Source: CALFER01 sp964472395
Lineage (GTDB): Bacteria; CSSED10-310; CALFER01
Reading direction: 5' to 3'
Length of the DNA stretch: 64,000 bases
Assembly: GCA_964472395.1 (NCBI GenBank)
Contig: CAYYMM010000002.1
Coordinates: forward strand, 1 to 64,000
Both the position numbers and the translations under genes were made by a program. How positions within the stretch are numbered: position 1 is the stretch's first letter; the number at the start of each line of letters is the position of its first letter. This document shows positions 52,149-60,618 of this stretch, one piece after another. Under the pieces are notes generated by a model that was given only the letters and a program-made list of their open reading frames with translations, ran no database searches and was not told the DNA's origin.

Positions 52149-54206
52149 CTATCTCCCTTTCTTCTGCAGGATAACAAACGCCTTGTCTTCCACCCGCATG
52201 TCGGACACGACGGATCGAAACGCCTCGAACTCCTCCGCCAGAACGCGCGGCGATCGGCACTCGAACGTCTGCTCGAACCGGATCGTCTGGTCGGAATCGT
52301 GTGTATGCGTGCGAGTGAACACCAGATTCGCCCGTGACATACTGACCGGTTTCGGCAGCGACTGCACCGTCATGCCTCGCGGCAGCCGGACCGTTTCGGA
52401 CACGGTCATTTTCCATGTCGATCCGAGATCCGCCGGCCAGTGCCGTTGGGATTGCGATGCGCATTCGACGACCCGCTCGAACTGGTCATCCAGGAAATTC
52501 CGTGAACTCGGGACCTTGAAAAGATTACTCCCGCCGAGTCGGATCAGGAAGTCCGGCGCATGGTAGCGCAGAGTGAAGGTGAGGGGAATCGTGAGATCGT
52601 CCATGGATTCCGGGGCGACGTCGATGCCATCGAGCACGGCGCCGGGCGATACGGACTGCAGCAGCATGTTGAACCACTGGTCGTGCTCGGCTTCAGGAAT
52701 ATAGTACAGTGCGCTCCGGAATGACGAGTCGGCCTGCCCGATCCCTTCGAACCGGATCGTTCCCGTCAGGTTCCCCTGTGCATCGATTGTGGATTCTGCG
52801 GTGATCGTCGCCGCGTTACGGTCGGGCGGCAAGATCGGGATCCGGTCGAACGGGTGGCCTTCCTTCGAGATTCTTAAAACACCCGTACCGCCACTCGTGG
52901 CAGGAAGCATCTCCTTTTCGAGATCGGTGGTGACATCGAGATACCGGAACGAATCGGATCCGGGCAGTTTGACGGAGACGATCGCGTGGTTGAACTGATC
53001 CACCGCGGCCTCGCCGAACACCCTCCGTTCCGGATTGTTCAGCGTGTAATAGGCATCGATTCCGATGATCCGGAGCATGGCCGTCAGGAGCCCTGCTTTG
53101 TCCTTGCAGACACCGGCGTTATTGGCAAACGTCCTCGTGACCGGATCGGGATTCACGCCGGGCCGATCGCCGTAGGTGACCCCGAGATACCGGACGCTGC
53201 GCGTCACGTAGCGGAACAGGGCCGCCATCTGCGCCTCCGGATCCGTGATCCCTTCGGTCAACTCGGCGACCTTCGCACGGATCGCGTCGTCCGGCACCAG
53301 GAACGGTTCGATCAGAACGGATTCGCGCCGTGAGAACTCCTCCCAGGTTTCGGTGCTGACCAGAAGCGACGTCCGGACTTCTTCGATATGAACCATCCCG
53401 GGTTCCACGCGGATCACCGGAAGATTCCGACCGACCCACATCCAGTCCGTCCAGGCATCACCCGGTTCGCGTGAAAAGGCGACGCGCCCTTCCGGGTCGT
53501 TGACGACTGCCCAATGGAGATTGATCTGAGCCGGCGCGCGCAGCCGACAGGAAGCCTCGACGATCGGATCCGTGCCGTTGAAGCCCTGGCCCCAATGCAA
53601 CGCGCCCGGCGATCGCGTACTGATCGCGCAGTTTTCGTAGGTATAGGAGATGATCGCACCGGGTTCGAGGCCCGGGAAGTTGATGATCTTGCTCCGCCAG
53701 ATCGGCTCGAAAATGTTGACATAGGCGTCCTCGGAATTGCTTTCGTCCAGGATATCCTCCTGAGGAATCGAGGTGATCGTGCCATCCGGTGCGATCACGT
53801 AGGCTTCCAGGATCCGGGTGCGGTCGTAGGGCAGATCATAGGAAGCCGACACCGTGCCGTATGATTCACAGCCCTTGCGGGTAAGCACCAGAACCGCTTC
53901 CTGTTGGATGAGGTGGTAGAAACCGTCCGAATCGAATGCCGTGCGGTCGCGGACCAGCAGGCGGATCGCGTGTGTATCCGGGCCGGGGCCGGATGCGAGA
54001 GCGGTTTGGGCGAGCGCCCGGATCTCGTCCGGCGTTGCGAGGGCGTCGAGTGGAACCGGGAGCGCTTCGGAGCGTTCGAGGGCGGCGGCTTCGGGACTTC
54101 CGGGTTCGATTTTGTCCCAGGGCGGAGGGTCGGCAAGGCTGCCTGCGGGGAGCAGGGCGGCGAGGAGGATGAGGGTGATCAGCGCAAAGATGACTCGATT
54201 GGGCAT
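52149..54206 (-). CDS. DUF3857/transglutaminase-like protein with intact catalytic triad
   Basis: A 685-residue exported protein with a signal peptide (VIFALITLILLAALLPAGSLA). The DUF3857-type domain spans about 80-290. The transglutaminase-like core has Cys367 (NNAGVCKDKAGLLTAML), His407 (QFNHAIVSV) and Asp424 (YLDVTTD). Such periplasmic proteins may cross-link or cleave peptides, but the activity is untested. A C-terminal beta-rich region ends in KKGR. AAGGACTC sets the ATG at 54206; the longer frame to 54419 lacks a signal peptide at its start. Confidence 0.88.
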   Translation of the reverse strand: MPNRVIFALITLILLAALLPAGSLADPPPWDKIEPGSPEAAALERSEALPVPLDALATPDEIRALAQTALASGPGPDTHAIRLLVRDRTAFDSDGFYHLIQQEAVLVLTRKGCESYGTVSASYDLPYDRTRILEAYVIAPDGTITSIPQEDILDESNSEDAYVNIFEPIWRSKIINFPGLEPGAIISYTYENCAISTRSPGALHWGQGFNGTDPIVEASCRLRAPAQINLHWAVVNDPEGRVAFSREPGDAWTDWMWVGRNLPVIRVEPGMVHIEEVRTSLLVSTETWEEFSRRESVLIEPFLVPDDAIRAKVAELTEGITDPEAQMAALFRYVTRSVRYLGVTYGDRPGVNPDPVTRTFANNAGVCKDKAGLLTAMLRIIGIDAYYTLNNPERRVFGEAAVDQFNHAIVSVKLPGSDSFRYLDVTTDLEKEMLPATSGGTGVLRISKEGHPFDRIPILPPDRNAATITAESTIDAQGNLTGTIRFEGIGQADSSFRSALYYIPEAEHDQWFNMLLQSVSPGAVLDGIDVAPESMDDLTIPLTFTLRYHAPDFLIRLGGSNLFKVPSSRNFLDDQFERVVECASQSQRHWPADLGSTWKMTVSETVRLPRGMTVQSLPKPVSMSRANLVFTRTHTHDSDQTIRFEQTFECRSPRVLAEEFEAFRSVVSDMRVEDKAFVILQKKGR

Positions 54207-54480
54207 GACGAGAGTCCTTTCCTTGGGTCCGGACGCAGCATCCGGAGGTCGAATGAACCGGAGTGTAGAACAAATCGGCGCGTACGGGAAGAGTCCGTAG
54301 TGCGGATCAAGGGAGCATGAGCGACTGATCCTTTCCGGTTCCATTCCTGCCGGAAAATGGTCGGGTAAAAGTGATGGATGGTGAATCGATCGACTGTTGC
54401 AGTCTGGATGGAGTCTCACCGTTTTACTTTATGATTGGAGGATCGCGGGGAATGCAATTACGCTAGATCTCTGCCTCCTC

Positions 54481-54512
54481 GTTGTCGTTGTCGTTGTCGT
54501 AATCGTTTTCGA
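54481..54512 (+). repeat. Hexanucleotide array (GTTGTC/GTAATC), left arm
   Basis: The 6-bp periodic sequence is GTTGTC repeated three times, then GTAATC and a decayed end. 54486-54505 is perfectly complementary to 54700-54719 in the right arm, leaving a 194-base loop. Confidence 0.85.
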
Positions 54513-54684
54513 TGCCACCGTATGTCTCCGAAACATCGCGCATTTCATGATTCACCTCACCCGGTCTCGTCAGCATCGAAACAAGTCGGATCACAATGCT
54601 GCGTCGCGAGTGATCTCAACGAAGCGAAAGATTGACAGTGAGCCGGGAGGAATCAAGCTGGTTGTGGGCAGATCGCATAGTTTC

Positions 54685-54735
54685 TTTCGATTACGATTAC
54701 GATTACGACAACGACAACGATTGCGACAACGATCA
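54685..54735 (-). repeat. Hexanucleotide array (CGATTA/CGACAA), right arm
   Basis: Three CGATTA units are followed by CGACAA units, one of which reads CGATTG. This is the reverse complement, in type and order, of the left array at 54481. Confidence 0.85.
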
Positions 54736-54801
54736 GGGCAACGGCAACCGTTCCGCTGGCGCTCCATCCTAGCCACGCGCCCGACCGCTAGCTCCAACCG
54801 C

Positions 54802-55206
54802 TTATTGGCCGGCCTCGTTCGCTCCCATGGAAGCACTCCGTCCGCAGATCAGTGCGTGAACTGCCGCGAGACCGGGAAGAACGAGGAACGCAGCAGAGAC
54901 CGCGAGCACCCTCCATGAAGGACGATCGGAGATACCATTTGCCACGACGATCCCCACGAGTGTGGAGACTGGCGCGGCCAGGCAGAGAGCGGCACCGACA
55001 CGGTGACCAGAAGGCAGCACATTCGCGACGAAGGCCGCCAGAGCCAGCACGACCCCACCACCGAGAGCCGGGAACATGAGCGGTTCAAGTGCCCACCAAG
55101 CGCTGTCCCTTGGGGCGAATTCCGAAGGAGGCGCTCCGACGCCCAAGACGACTGCCAGTATAAGAGCCAGGAGGCTCCCCAACACCACCTGAGATCGTTG
55201 CCTCAT
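54802..55206 (-). CDS. Small multi-pass membrane protein, uncharacterised
   Basis: A 134-residue protein with four predicted hydrophobic segments (VVLGSLLALILAVVLGVG, PALGGGVVLALAAFVANVL, AALCLAAPVSTLVGIVVA and VLAVSAAFLVLPGLAAVHALI). The composition is Ala/Val-rich and codon use is plausible. The ATG at 55206 has GGAG 4 bases upstream, which is rather close; an earlier start at 55233 is possible. No homologue is recognised. It stands alone between two non-coding stretches and may have arrived with the adjoining repeats. Confidence 0.55.
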   Translation of the reverse strand: MRQRSQVVLGSLLALILAVVLGVGAPPSEFAPRDSAWWALEPLMFPALGGGVVLALAAFVANVLPSGHRVGAALCLAAPVSTLVGIVVANGISDRPSWRVLAVSAAFLVLPGLAAVHALICGRSASMGANEAGQ

Positions 55207-55625
55207 CCGGCTCCGTTCACAACTGACACCCACGATCTCTCCTCCGTCGTCCGAGTCTGTCGCACCTCACGGGGTCCGACCAACAATGTGATTCAACTGT
55301 TTTCTACTCATCTGCTGTATCAAATCATACCTTCACTGATTTGCAAGAAAAAACTGCGTATCCTTTGCCAGCTATCTTTCCAGTTTCGATCGAGAGAAAT
55401 TTTATCAATATCCTGCGAAAGTTATCCCCGAAGACATCGCCAGCATCTTCTCACACCGCATTGCGTCACCACAGCAAAAACCGGCATCCTGACTGATTCA
55501 ATCCCGGCCTTCGAATCCAAACACGATCACCCCCCTCTTTTGTTTTGATTCGAAATCAGATAGATAATACCGGATTCGAGTCTCGGTTCGCGTCCCCACC
55601 CATCTTATTCCAGGAGTCGATTCTC
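55207..55625. other. AT-richer intergenic region, no feature recognised
   Basis: The 419 bases before the VTT protein gene are notably AT-richer than the flanks (for example around 55290-55420). No gene, RNA or clear promoter was found apart from CAGGAG at 55612-55617, the ribosome site of the next gene. Confidence 0.5.
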
Positions 55626-56255
55626 ATGAAACTGAATGTCGTCCGATCAATGTATGACTGGGTCCTGAAATGGGCGGAAAAACCCTCCGCCGGTTACGCC
55701 CTGTTCGTCCTCGCCTTCGCCGAAAGCAGCTTCTTCCCTATCCCGCCCGATGTCCTCCTCATCCCCCTCGTCCTGGGATACCGGAAAAAATGGTTCCATC
55801 TCGCCCTGCTCACGACCATCGCATCCGCCCTGGGCGGAATCTTCGGCTACGGTATCGGCCACTGGCTCTGGTGGAGCGGCCATGCCAGCCAGATGCAGTT
55901 CAGCGGACTGGCCGAGTTCTTTTTCCGCGTCATTCCCGGCTTCTCGAAGGAAGTCTTCGAACAGATGCGCGTGAAATACGAGCTGTACAACTTCTGGATC
56001 GTCTTCACCGCCGGTTTCACCCCGATCCCCTATAAACTGATCACCATCTCCGCCGGAGCATTCAACGTCGATTTCATCATCTTCTGCATCGCCTCGATCA
56101 TCTCCCGCGGCGCCCGTTTCTTTATGCTCGCCGCCTTGATCCGCATCTTCGGCGAACCGATCCGCACATTCATCGACAAATACTTCAACCTCCTTGCGGT
56201 CCTCTTCACCATCCTGCTCATCGGCGGATTCATTGTCCTGAAACATTTCATGTAA
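55626..56255 (+). CDS. YqaA/DedA-like VTT-domain membrane protein
   Basis: A 209-residue membrane protein. FAESSFFPIPPDVLLIPLVLG marks the first re-entrant loop, and FTAGFTPIPYKLITISAGAF the second, with a Pro in each as in the VTT (SNARE-associated/DedA) fold. Close in pattern to the YqaA group. DedA-like proteins scramble or translocate lipids in membranes. CAGGAGTCGATTCTC precedes the ATG at 55626. It lies 12 bases before the M16 peptidase gene and may open that operon. Confidence 0.88.
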   Translation: MKLNVVRSMYDWVLKWAEKPSAGYALFVLAFAESSFFPIPPDVLLIPLVLGYRKKWFHLALLTTIASALGGIFGYGIGHWLWWSGHASQMQFSGLAEFFFRVIPGFSKEVFEQMRVKYELYNFWIVFTAGFTPIPYKLITISAGAFNVDFIIFCIASIISRGARFFMLAALIRIFGEPIRTFIDKYFNLLAVLFTILLIGGFIVLKHFM

Positions 56256-56267
56256 GGGAGTCACCCC

Positions 56268-57641
56268 ATGAAACCCTCCTGCCTGCTTATCACAACGCTG
56301 CTGCTGCTCGCCGGCCTCCCGCCGGGATCCGCAACGGTCGATCTGAATGTCAGCGAACATATCCTGCAAAACGGGATGCGCGTCCTGACAGTCGAACGCC
56401 ATTCCGTCCCGGTAGTCTCGTTCGCGCTGTACTATCGCGTCGGCGCGATCGACGATCCGCCGGGGAAAAAAGGCATGGCTCACTACTGCGAACACATGCT
56501 GTTCAAATCGACGAAAAATCTGGAAGGCGAATCCTACGCGAAACTCGTCGGAGCAGTTGCCGGAGGCCACAGCAACGCCAACACGACAACAGACCGCACC
56601 TGCTACCACGCGACGATCCCCCCGGATCGCCTGGAACTGATCATTCGTCTCGAAGCGGAACGCATGGCGAACCTCGAACCGACTCGCGAGGAAGCCGCAA
56701 CGGAACTCGAAGTCGTCAAGGAAGAACTCAGACAGGGCTACATGGATGACCCCATGGGACGGTTGCGACGACTGTTCCACGAAAATCTCTTTGCAATCCA
56801 CCCCTACGGCGTGCTCACGATCGGCCTGCTGGACGATCTTAATACGATCTCATACGAAGACCTGATGGCTTTTTATCACCGATTCTATACTCCGGCCAAC
56901 GCCATCGCGGTCATCGTCGGCGATTTCGAGACGACCGATGCGATCCCCCTGATGGAGCGCTTTTTCGGATCGATTCCAGCGGGGGAGCGGAACCCGAGAC
57001 GCTATCCGGCGGAACCGCAGCAGACTCAGGAACGACGAACGGTTTTGGAATTGCCTGTGCAACAGAGCGTCTACTACGCGGGTTACCAGGCAGTCTCCGG
57101 ATCACACCCCGATGCGCTCGCCATCGAACTGCTGACGGTCGCCCTGTCACGCGGCGGGTCAAGCCCGCTGGGACAACTCTCACAGGGACCCGACCCGGTC
57201 GCGATGTACGCCGCGGCCTACTTCCGGGGCCTTCTCGAACCGTACCCGATCATCGTCACCGGAGCGCCTCTCCCGGGCGTGTCGACCGATATCCTGGAAA
57301 CCCGCATCGACTCGGAACTCGAATCGATCGCCCGGAACGGATTGACGGAAGCGCAATTCCGGACGGCGCGCGCGCAACTGGAAGCAGCCGAAATCTATGA
57401 ACTTCAGTCCTCTCTCGGCGTCGCCATCGGTCTGGGAGAAGCGGAGATGACAGGCGCATGGCGGGATGCCATCACGCGTGCCGATCGACTCGCGACGGTG
57501 ACCCGTGAGGATGTCTGCCGTGTCGCAAAAGAGTATCTCAGGCGCGACCGTCGCACCGTCGCCATCCTGAAACCTCAGCCGCCGGAATCGTCAGACATAC
57601 CGGAATCCGGCGCATCGTCACCCGAGGGAGACGTCCGATGA
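56268..57641 (+). CDS. M16-family zinc peptidase, active subunit
   Basis: A 457-residue exported peptidase with a signal peptide (to about 22). It has the inverted zinc motif HYCEH (His72, Glu75, His76) and the distal Glu around 152 (EVVKEE). Two M16 domains (about 25-250 and 255-450) form half of the clam-shell. The partner, lacking the zinc motif, follows with an ATGA overlap (57638). Such pairs degrade peptides in the periplasm, as in the M16B group. Length matches the M16B type. Confidence 0.92.
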   Translation: MKPSCLLITTLLLLAGLPPGSATVDLNVSEHILQNGMRVLTVERHSVPVVSFALYYRVGAIDDPPGKKGMAHYCEHMLFKSTKNLEGESYAKLVGAVAGGHSNANTTTDRTCYHATIPPDRLELIIRLEAERMANLEPTREEAATELEVVKEELRQGYMDDPMGRLRRLFHENLFAIHPYGVLTIGLLDDLNTISYEDLMAFYHRFYTPANAIAVIVGDFETTDAIPLMERFFGSIPAGERNPRRYPAEPQQTQERRTVLELPVQQSVYYAGYQAVSGSHPDALAIELLTVALSRGGSSPLGQLSQGPDPVAMYAAAYFRGLLEPYPIIVTGAPLPGVSTDILETRIDSELESIARNGLTEAQFRTARAQLEAAEIYELQSSLGVAIGLGEAEMTGAWRDAITRADRLATVTREDVCRVAKEYLRRDRRTVAILKPQPPESSDIPESGASSPEGDVR

Positions 57642-59071
57642 TCCGCCGAACCGTCACGCTCACATTCATCACATTGCTCCTGTCGGCCTGCATCCACCGT
57701 CAACCCTCCCCGACCGACTCGATCAGGAACTATGTCGCAACGGCTTCCTGGGATCGGTCGGCGTCCTTTGATTTCCAGGAACCGGTTCAGATCACACTGT
57801 CGAACGGGTTGAGGGTATTTCTGATCGAACGCGAGGACATTCCGATGGTGTTTTTCCGGACGCAGGTCCGCGGAGGTTCCATCTATGATCCCCCCGGGAA
57901 GGAAGGCCTGGCCTATCTGACCGGCTGGGTCCTGACGGAAGGCGCCGAAGGAATCCCGGATGAAACGATCGACGCGATGATGGATTCTCGCGGAGCGATT
58001 CTGACCTCGCAGGCCTTCAGCGAATCCTGCATCGCCACGCTCACCTGCCTGAAGAAGGATCTCGGCGATGTCTTTCCGATGTACGCCGGTATCGTGTCGA
58101 AGCCCTCACTGGAAGAAACCAAGATCCGGGAATCGATCGGCTACCTGAAAGGTGATCTCCTCCGCCTGAAGAACGACCTGGGCGAACTCTGCTTCCGCCG
58201 CTTCCGCGCCGACGTTTTCGGCGACCACCCCTACTCGAAACCCTACAAGGGAACGATCGCCGGACTCGATTCCATTGACCGCCGGGATGTTGTCGCGTTT
58301 TACGACCGCTATTACCAGCCCTCGGATGCGGTCCTGATCGCAGTGGGGGCGATCACGGAAACGGAACTCAGAACGCTGTGCGAGAAACACCTGTCCAACT
58401 GGACATCGCGCACTGCGGACCCGCTCCCGGAGATCGCTCCGCCCGAACCCCTTCATGGGATCACCATCCGGATCATCGATCAGGAAGCCGTACAGGCCCA
58501 GATCGCACTGGGCCACATCGGCATCGATCGCCGCAATCCTGACCAGTTCGCCCTGGATGTGCTGAACGAAATTCTCGGCGGAGGCAGTCTCGCGTCGCGC
58601 CTGGGCAACGAAGTCCGGGTCAACCGCGGCCTGACATACGGGATCTACAGTTTTTTTGCCCGGCGTGAGTTTACAGGCGAATTCGCGGTGTCGACCTTCA
58701 CCAAGGTCGAGTCGGTCGGGCAGGTGGTCGAGGTGATTCTGAACGAATTGAGAAAAATCCGAGATACAGCGGTTTCGGAGGAGGAACTTCGAGACGCGAA
58801 GCAGGGGCTGATCGGGCAGTTTCCGTTGCGTTTCGAGGAGTACGAGGGGCTGGCCGAGGAAATCAGCTATCTGTATTACAACAATCTGCCGATCGAATAC
58901 GTCAAAGAGTATTCACAGCGCGTCGCGGCGATCTCCGCCGATGACCTGCAGCAGGCCGCCCGCACCTATATCGATCCCGACAACCTGACCATCACGGTGG
59001 TCGGCCCGGCGGATCGCATCGAACCTCAACTCCGATCGCTCGGCGTCGTCGAACGCGTCCCGGCGATCTGA
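57638..59071 (+). CDS. M16-family peptidase-like lipoprotein, non-catalytic subunit
   Basis: A 477-residue lipoprotein; the lipobox is LLSAC, with Cys20. Its M16 fold aligns with the previous protein (SNGLRVFLIEREDIPMVFFR, RGGSIYDPPGKEGLAYLTG). In place of HxxEH it has LAYLTGWVLTEG, so it cannot bind zinc in the usual way. It should act as the regulatory or closing half of an M16 heterodimer and anchor the pair to a membrane. The next gene starts 18 bases later. Confidence 0.91.
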   Translation: MIRRTVTLTFITLLLSACIHRQPSPTDSIRNYVATASWDRSASFDFQEPVQITLSNGLRVFLIEREDIPMVFFRTQVRGGSIYDPPGKEGLAYLTGWVLTEGAEGIPDETIDAMMDSRGAILTSQAFSESCIATLTCLKKDLGDVFPMYAGIVSKPSLEETKIRESIGYLKGDLLRLKNDLGELCFRRFRADVFGDHPYSKPYKGTIAGLDSIDRRDVVAFYDRYYQPSDAVLIAVGAITETELRTLCEKHLSNWTSRTADPLPEIAPPEPLHGITIRIIDQEAVQAQIALGHIGIDRRNPDQFALDVLNEILGGGSLASRLGNEVRVNRGLTYGIYSFFARREFTGEFAVSTFTKVESVGQVVEVILNELRKIRDTAVSEEELRDAKQGLIGQFPLRFEEYEGLAEEISYLYYNNLPIEYVKEYSQRVAAISADDLQQAARTYIDPDNLTITVVGPADRIEPQLRSLGVVERVPAI

Positions 59072-59089
59072 TCGGAAAGGACCCCTCCC

Positions 59090-60610
59090 ATGACGGACTT
59101 CCGGAAACCATCCGATGAAAAAGAACTCGTCGCCATGCTCGATTCGATCGACGCCCGCCTCGAAGAGATCGGCGCCCGTTCGAGTCTCGCGCACTTCAAC
59201 CGCCTCACCGGTGCACCTCACGAAGATCTCGAAGCGCTGAATCAGGAATCCGCCGCAATCATGCTCAATGCGGATTATCGCGACACGATCGAACACTGGC
59301 GCTCCCGATCACTCTCCCCGCGTCTCATGCGCAGACTCGACCTATTCCATCGGGCATTCCGGAGCGCTCGGATCGACAACAATCCTGGCCTGTTTGCGCT
59401 GGCAAACCGGATTGAAGAAAAGATCATCCGCTTCCAGCCGGAACTCGACGGTGTGAAGTTGTCCCGCAGCGATCTGGGCAAGGTGCTGGAAACCGAACCG
59501 GATCGAGCCCGGCGAGAGAGAGCCTATCGCGCCAACAAGGCACTCGGCGAACTGATCGAGCAAGATGTTCTTGAACTGTTCGCATATCGAAACGATCTGG
59601 CGAAAGAACTCGGTGCCGCCACCTACGTCGATCTCGGTCTGGAACTCGCTGACCTGAAGGAATCCGAACTCGATATGCTGTTCGACCAGGTCCGGCTCGC
59701 CACCGAGGATCTCTGGAATGACAGCCTGTCCGATATCGCGCATCAACTCGGCATCGCATCCCCCGCTCCTTGGGATTTCAGCTACTACATCCACTCGGTG
59801 CTCCCCTCCCCTCCGATCTCGAAATTCCCCAAAAGCGGCATCATCCCGACATTCCGGAAATGGCTCGCGCGCTGCGGCGGCGATTTGGGCAAACTCCCGA
59901 TCGAGGTCATCGAACAGGACATCCCGTATGGTGGTTTGTGCGTCCCGATCCGAATGGGCAAGGACATCCGGATTCTGACAAATCCCCGCGATGGCCTGTC
60001 CTGGTACAATATTCTCTTCCACGAATTCGGCCACGGCATCCACGCCAGCCTGATCGATACGTCCTCACATCTCGTCGCGGGAGGCGATCCGTCCTTCTTC
60101 TGGGAGGGGATCGCAGGGGTATTCCAGTGGATCACCGACATGCCGGAATTCCTGAAGGACGAGTTCGGGATGACGGATCGTGAGATCGCCGATGTGGTGC
60201 GGCAGAACCGGGTCCGGAACATCCTGGGTTACCGGAACATCGCCGTCGCCTGCCGTCTCGAATGGGCCATCTACCGCCGCACCCCCGATCCCCGGAAGTA
60301 TCTGGAGAATCTGCTGCGTGACACCATTGGCATCGAGCCGCCGGAACGACCCTCCTGGGCCGGCGATACCCTGTACACCACGCACCCGCTTTACCATCAG
60401 AATTACCTGCTGATGGATGTCATGGCGACCCAGACGATCGACGCGGTCCGGCGCTCCTTCGGCACGTATCCGGCCCCGGGGATGTTCGACTTCGTCGTCG
60501 ATCATTATGTTCGAGACGGTGGATGGAAACCCTGGCGGGACAAGATTGCCGCGGCAACCGGCTCGCCGCTGACCGCTCAGGCGCTCGGCCACTACCTGAC
60601 GGATCATTGA
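59090..60610 (+). CDS. M3-like zinc oligopeptidase
   Basis: A 506-residue protein without a signal peptide. It has the zinc motif FHEFGHGIHA (His311, Glu312, His315) and the distal Glu339 in FFWEGIAGVF, as in M3-type oligopeptidases. The N-terminal half is helical (about 10-240) and may form the lid of the active-site channel. It is shorter than most PepF/M3 proteins (about 590-600) and could be an M2/M3 relative. AAAGGACCCCTCCC precedes the ATG. Probably part of a peptide-degrading unit with the M16 pair. Confidence 0.87.
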   Translation: MTDFRKPSDEKELVAMLDSIDARLEEIGARSSLAHFNRLTGAPHEDLEALNQESAAIMLNADYRDTIEHWRSRSLSPRLMRRLDLFHRAFRSARIDNNPGLFALANRIEEKIIRFQPELDGVKLSRSDLGKVLETEPDRARRERAYRANKALGELIEQDVLELFAYRNDLAKELGAATYVDLGLELADLKESELDMLFDQVRLATEDLWNDSLSDIAHQLGIASPAPWDFSYYIHSVLPSPPISKFPKSGIIPTFRKWLARCGGDLGKLPIEVIEQDIPYGGLCVPIRMGKDIRILTNPRDGLSWYNILFHEFGHGIHASLIDTSSHLVAGGDPSFFWEGIAGVFQWITDMPEFLKDEFGMTDREIADVVRQNRVRNILGYRNIAVACRLEWAIYRRTPDPRKYLENLLRDTIGIEPPERPSWAGDTLYTTHPLYHQNYLLMDVMATQTIDAVRRSFGTYPAPGMFDFVVDHYVRDGGWKPWRDKIAAATGSPLTAQALGHYLTDH

Positions 60611-60618
60611 TCGCATCG

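Larger units (their letters stand above)
54207..54801. other. Non-coding region with inverted hexanucleotide arrays
   Basis: No convincing gene lies in these 595 bases. A 7-bp stem TTTCCGG/CCGGAAA occurs at 54332-54356 without a T-tract. The remainder is dominated by the hexanucleotide arrays at 54481 and 54685. A plus-strand open frame across it translates the arrays as runs of Val and of Arg-Leu/Arg-Gln and is judged spurious. Confidence 0.6.

Noticed and set aside
54750..54815. Possible integron attC-like site at the end of the small membrane protein (GCCAATAAGCGGTTGGAGC on the minus strand)
   Set aside because: The stop codon position and the GTTGGAG motif recall cassette ends, but no complementary R'/R'' arms were found.
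54397..54918. A 173-residue open frame across the hexanucleotide arrays
   Set aside because: Translates repeats as a Val run and Arg-Leu/Arg-Gln runs and has no ribosome site; an artefact of the arrays.
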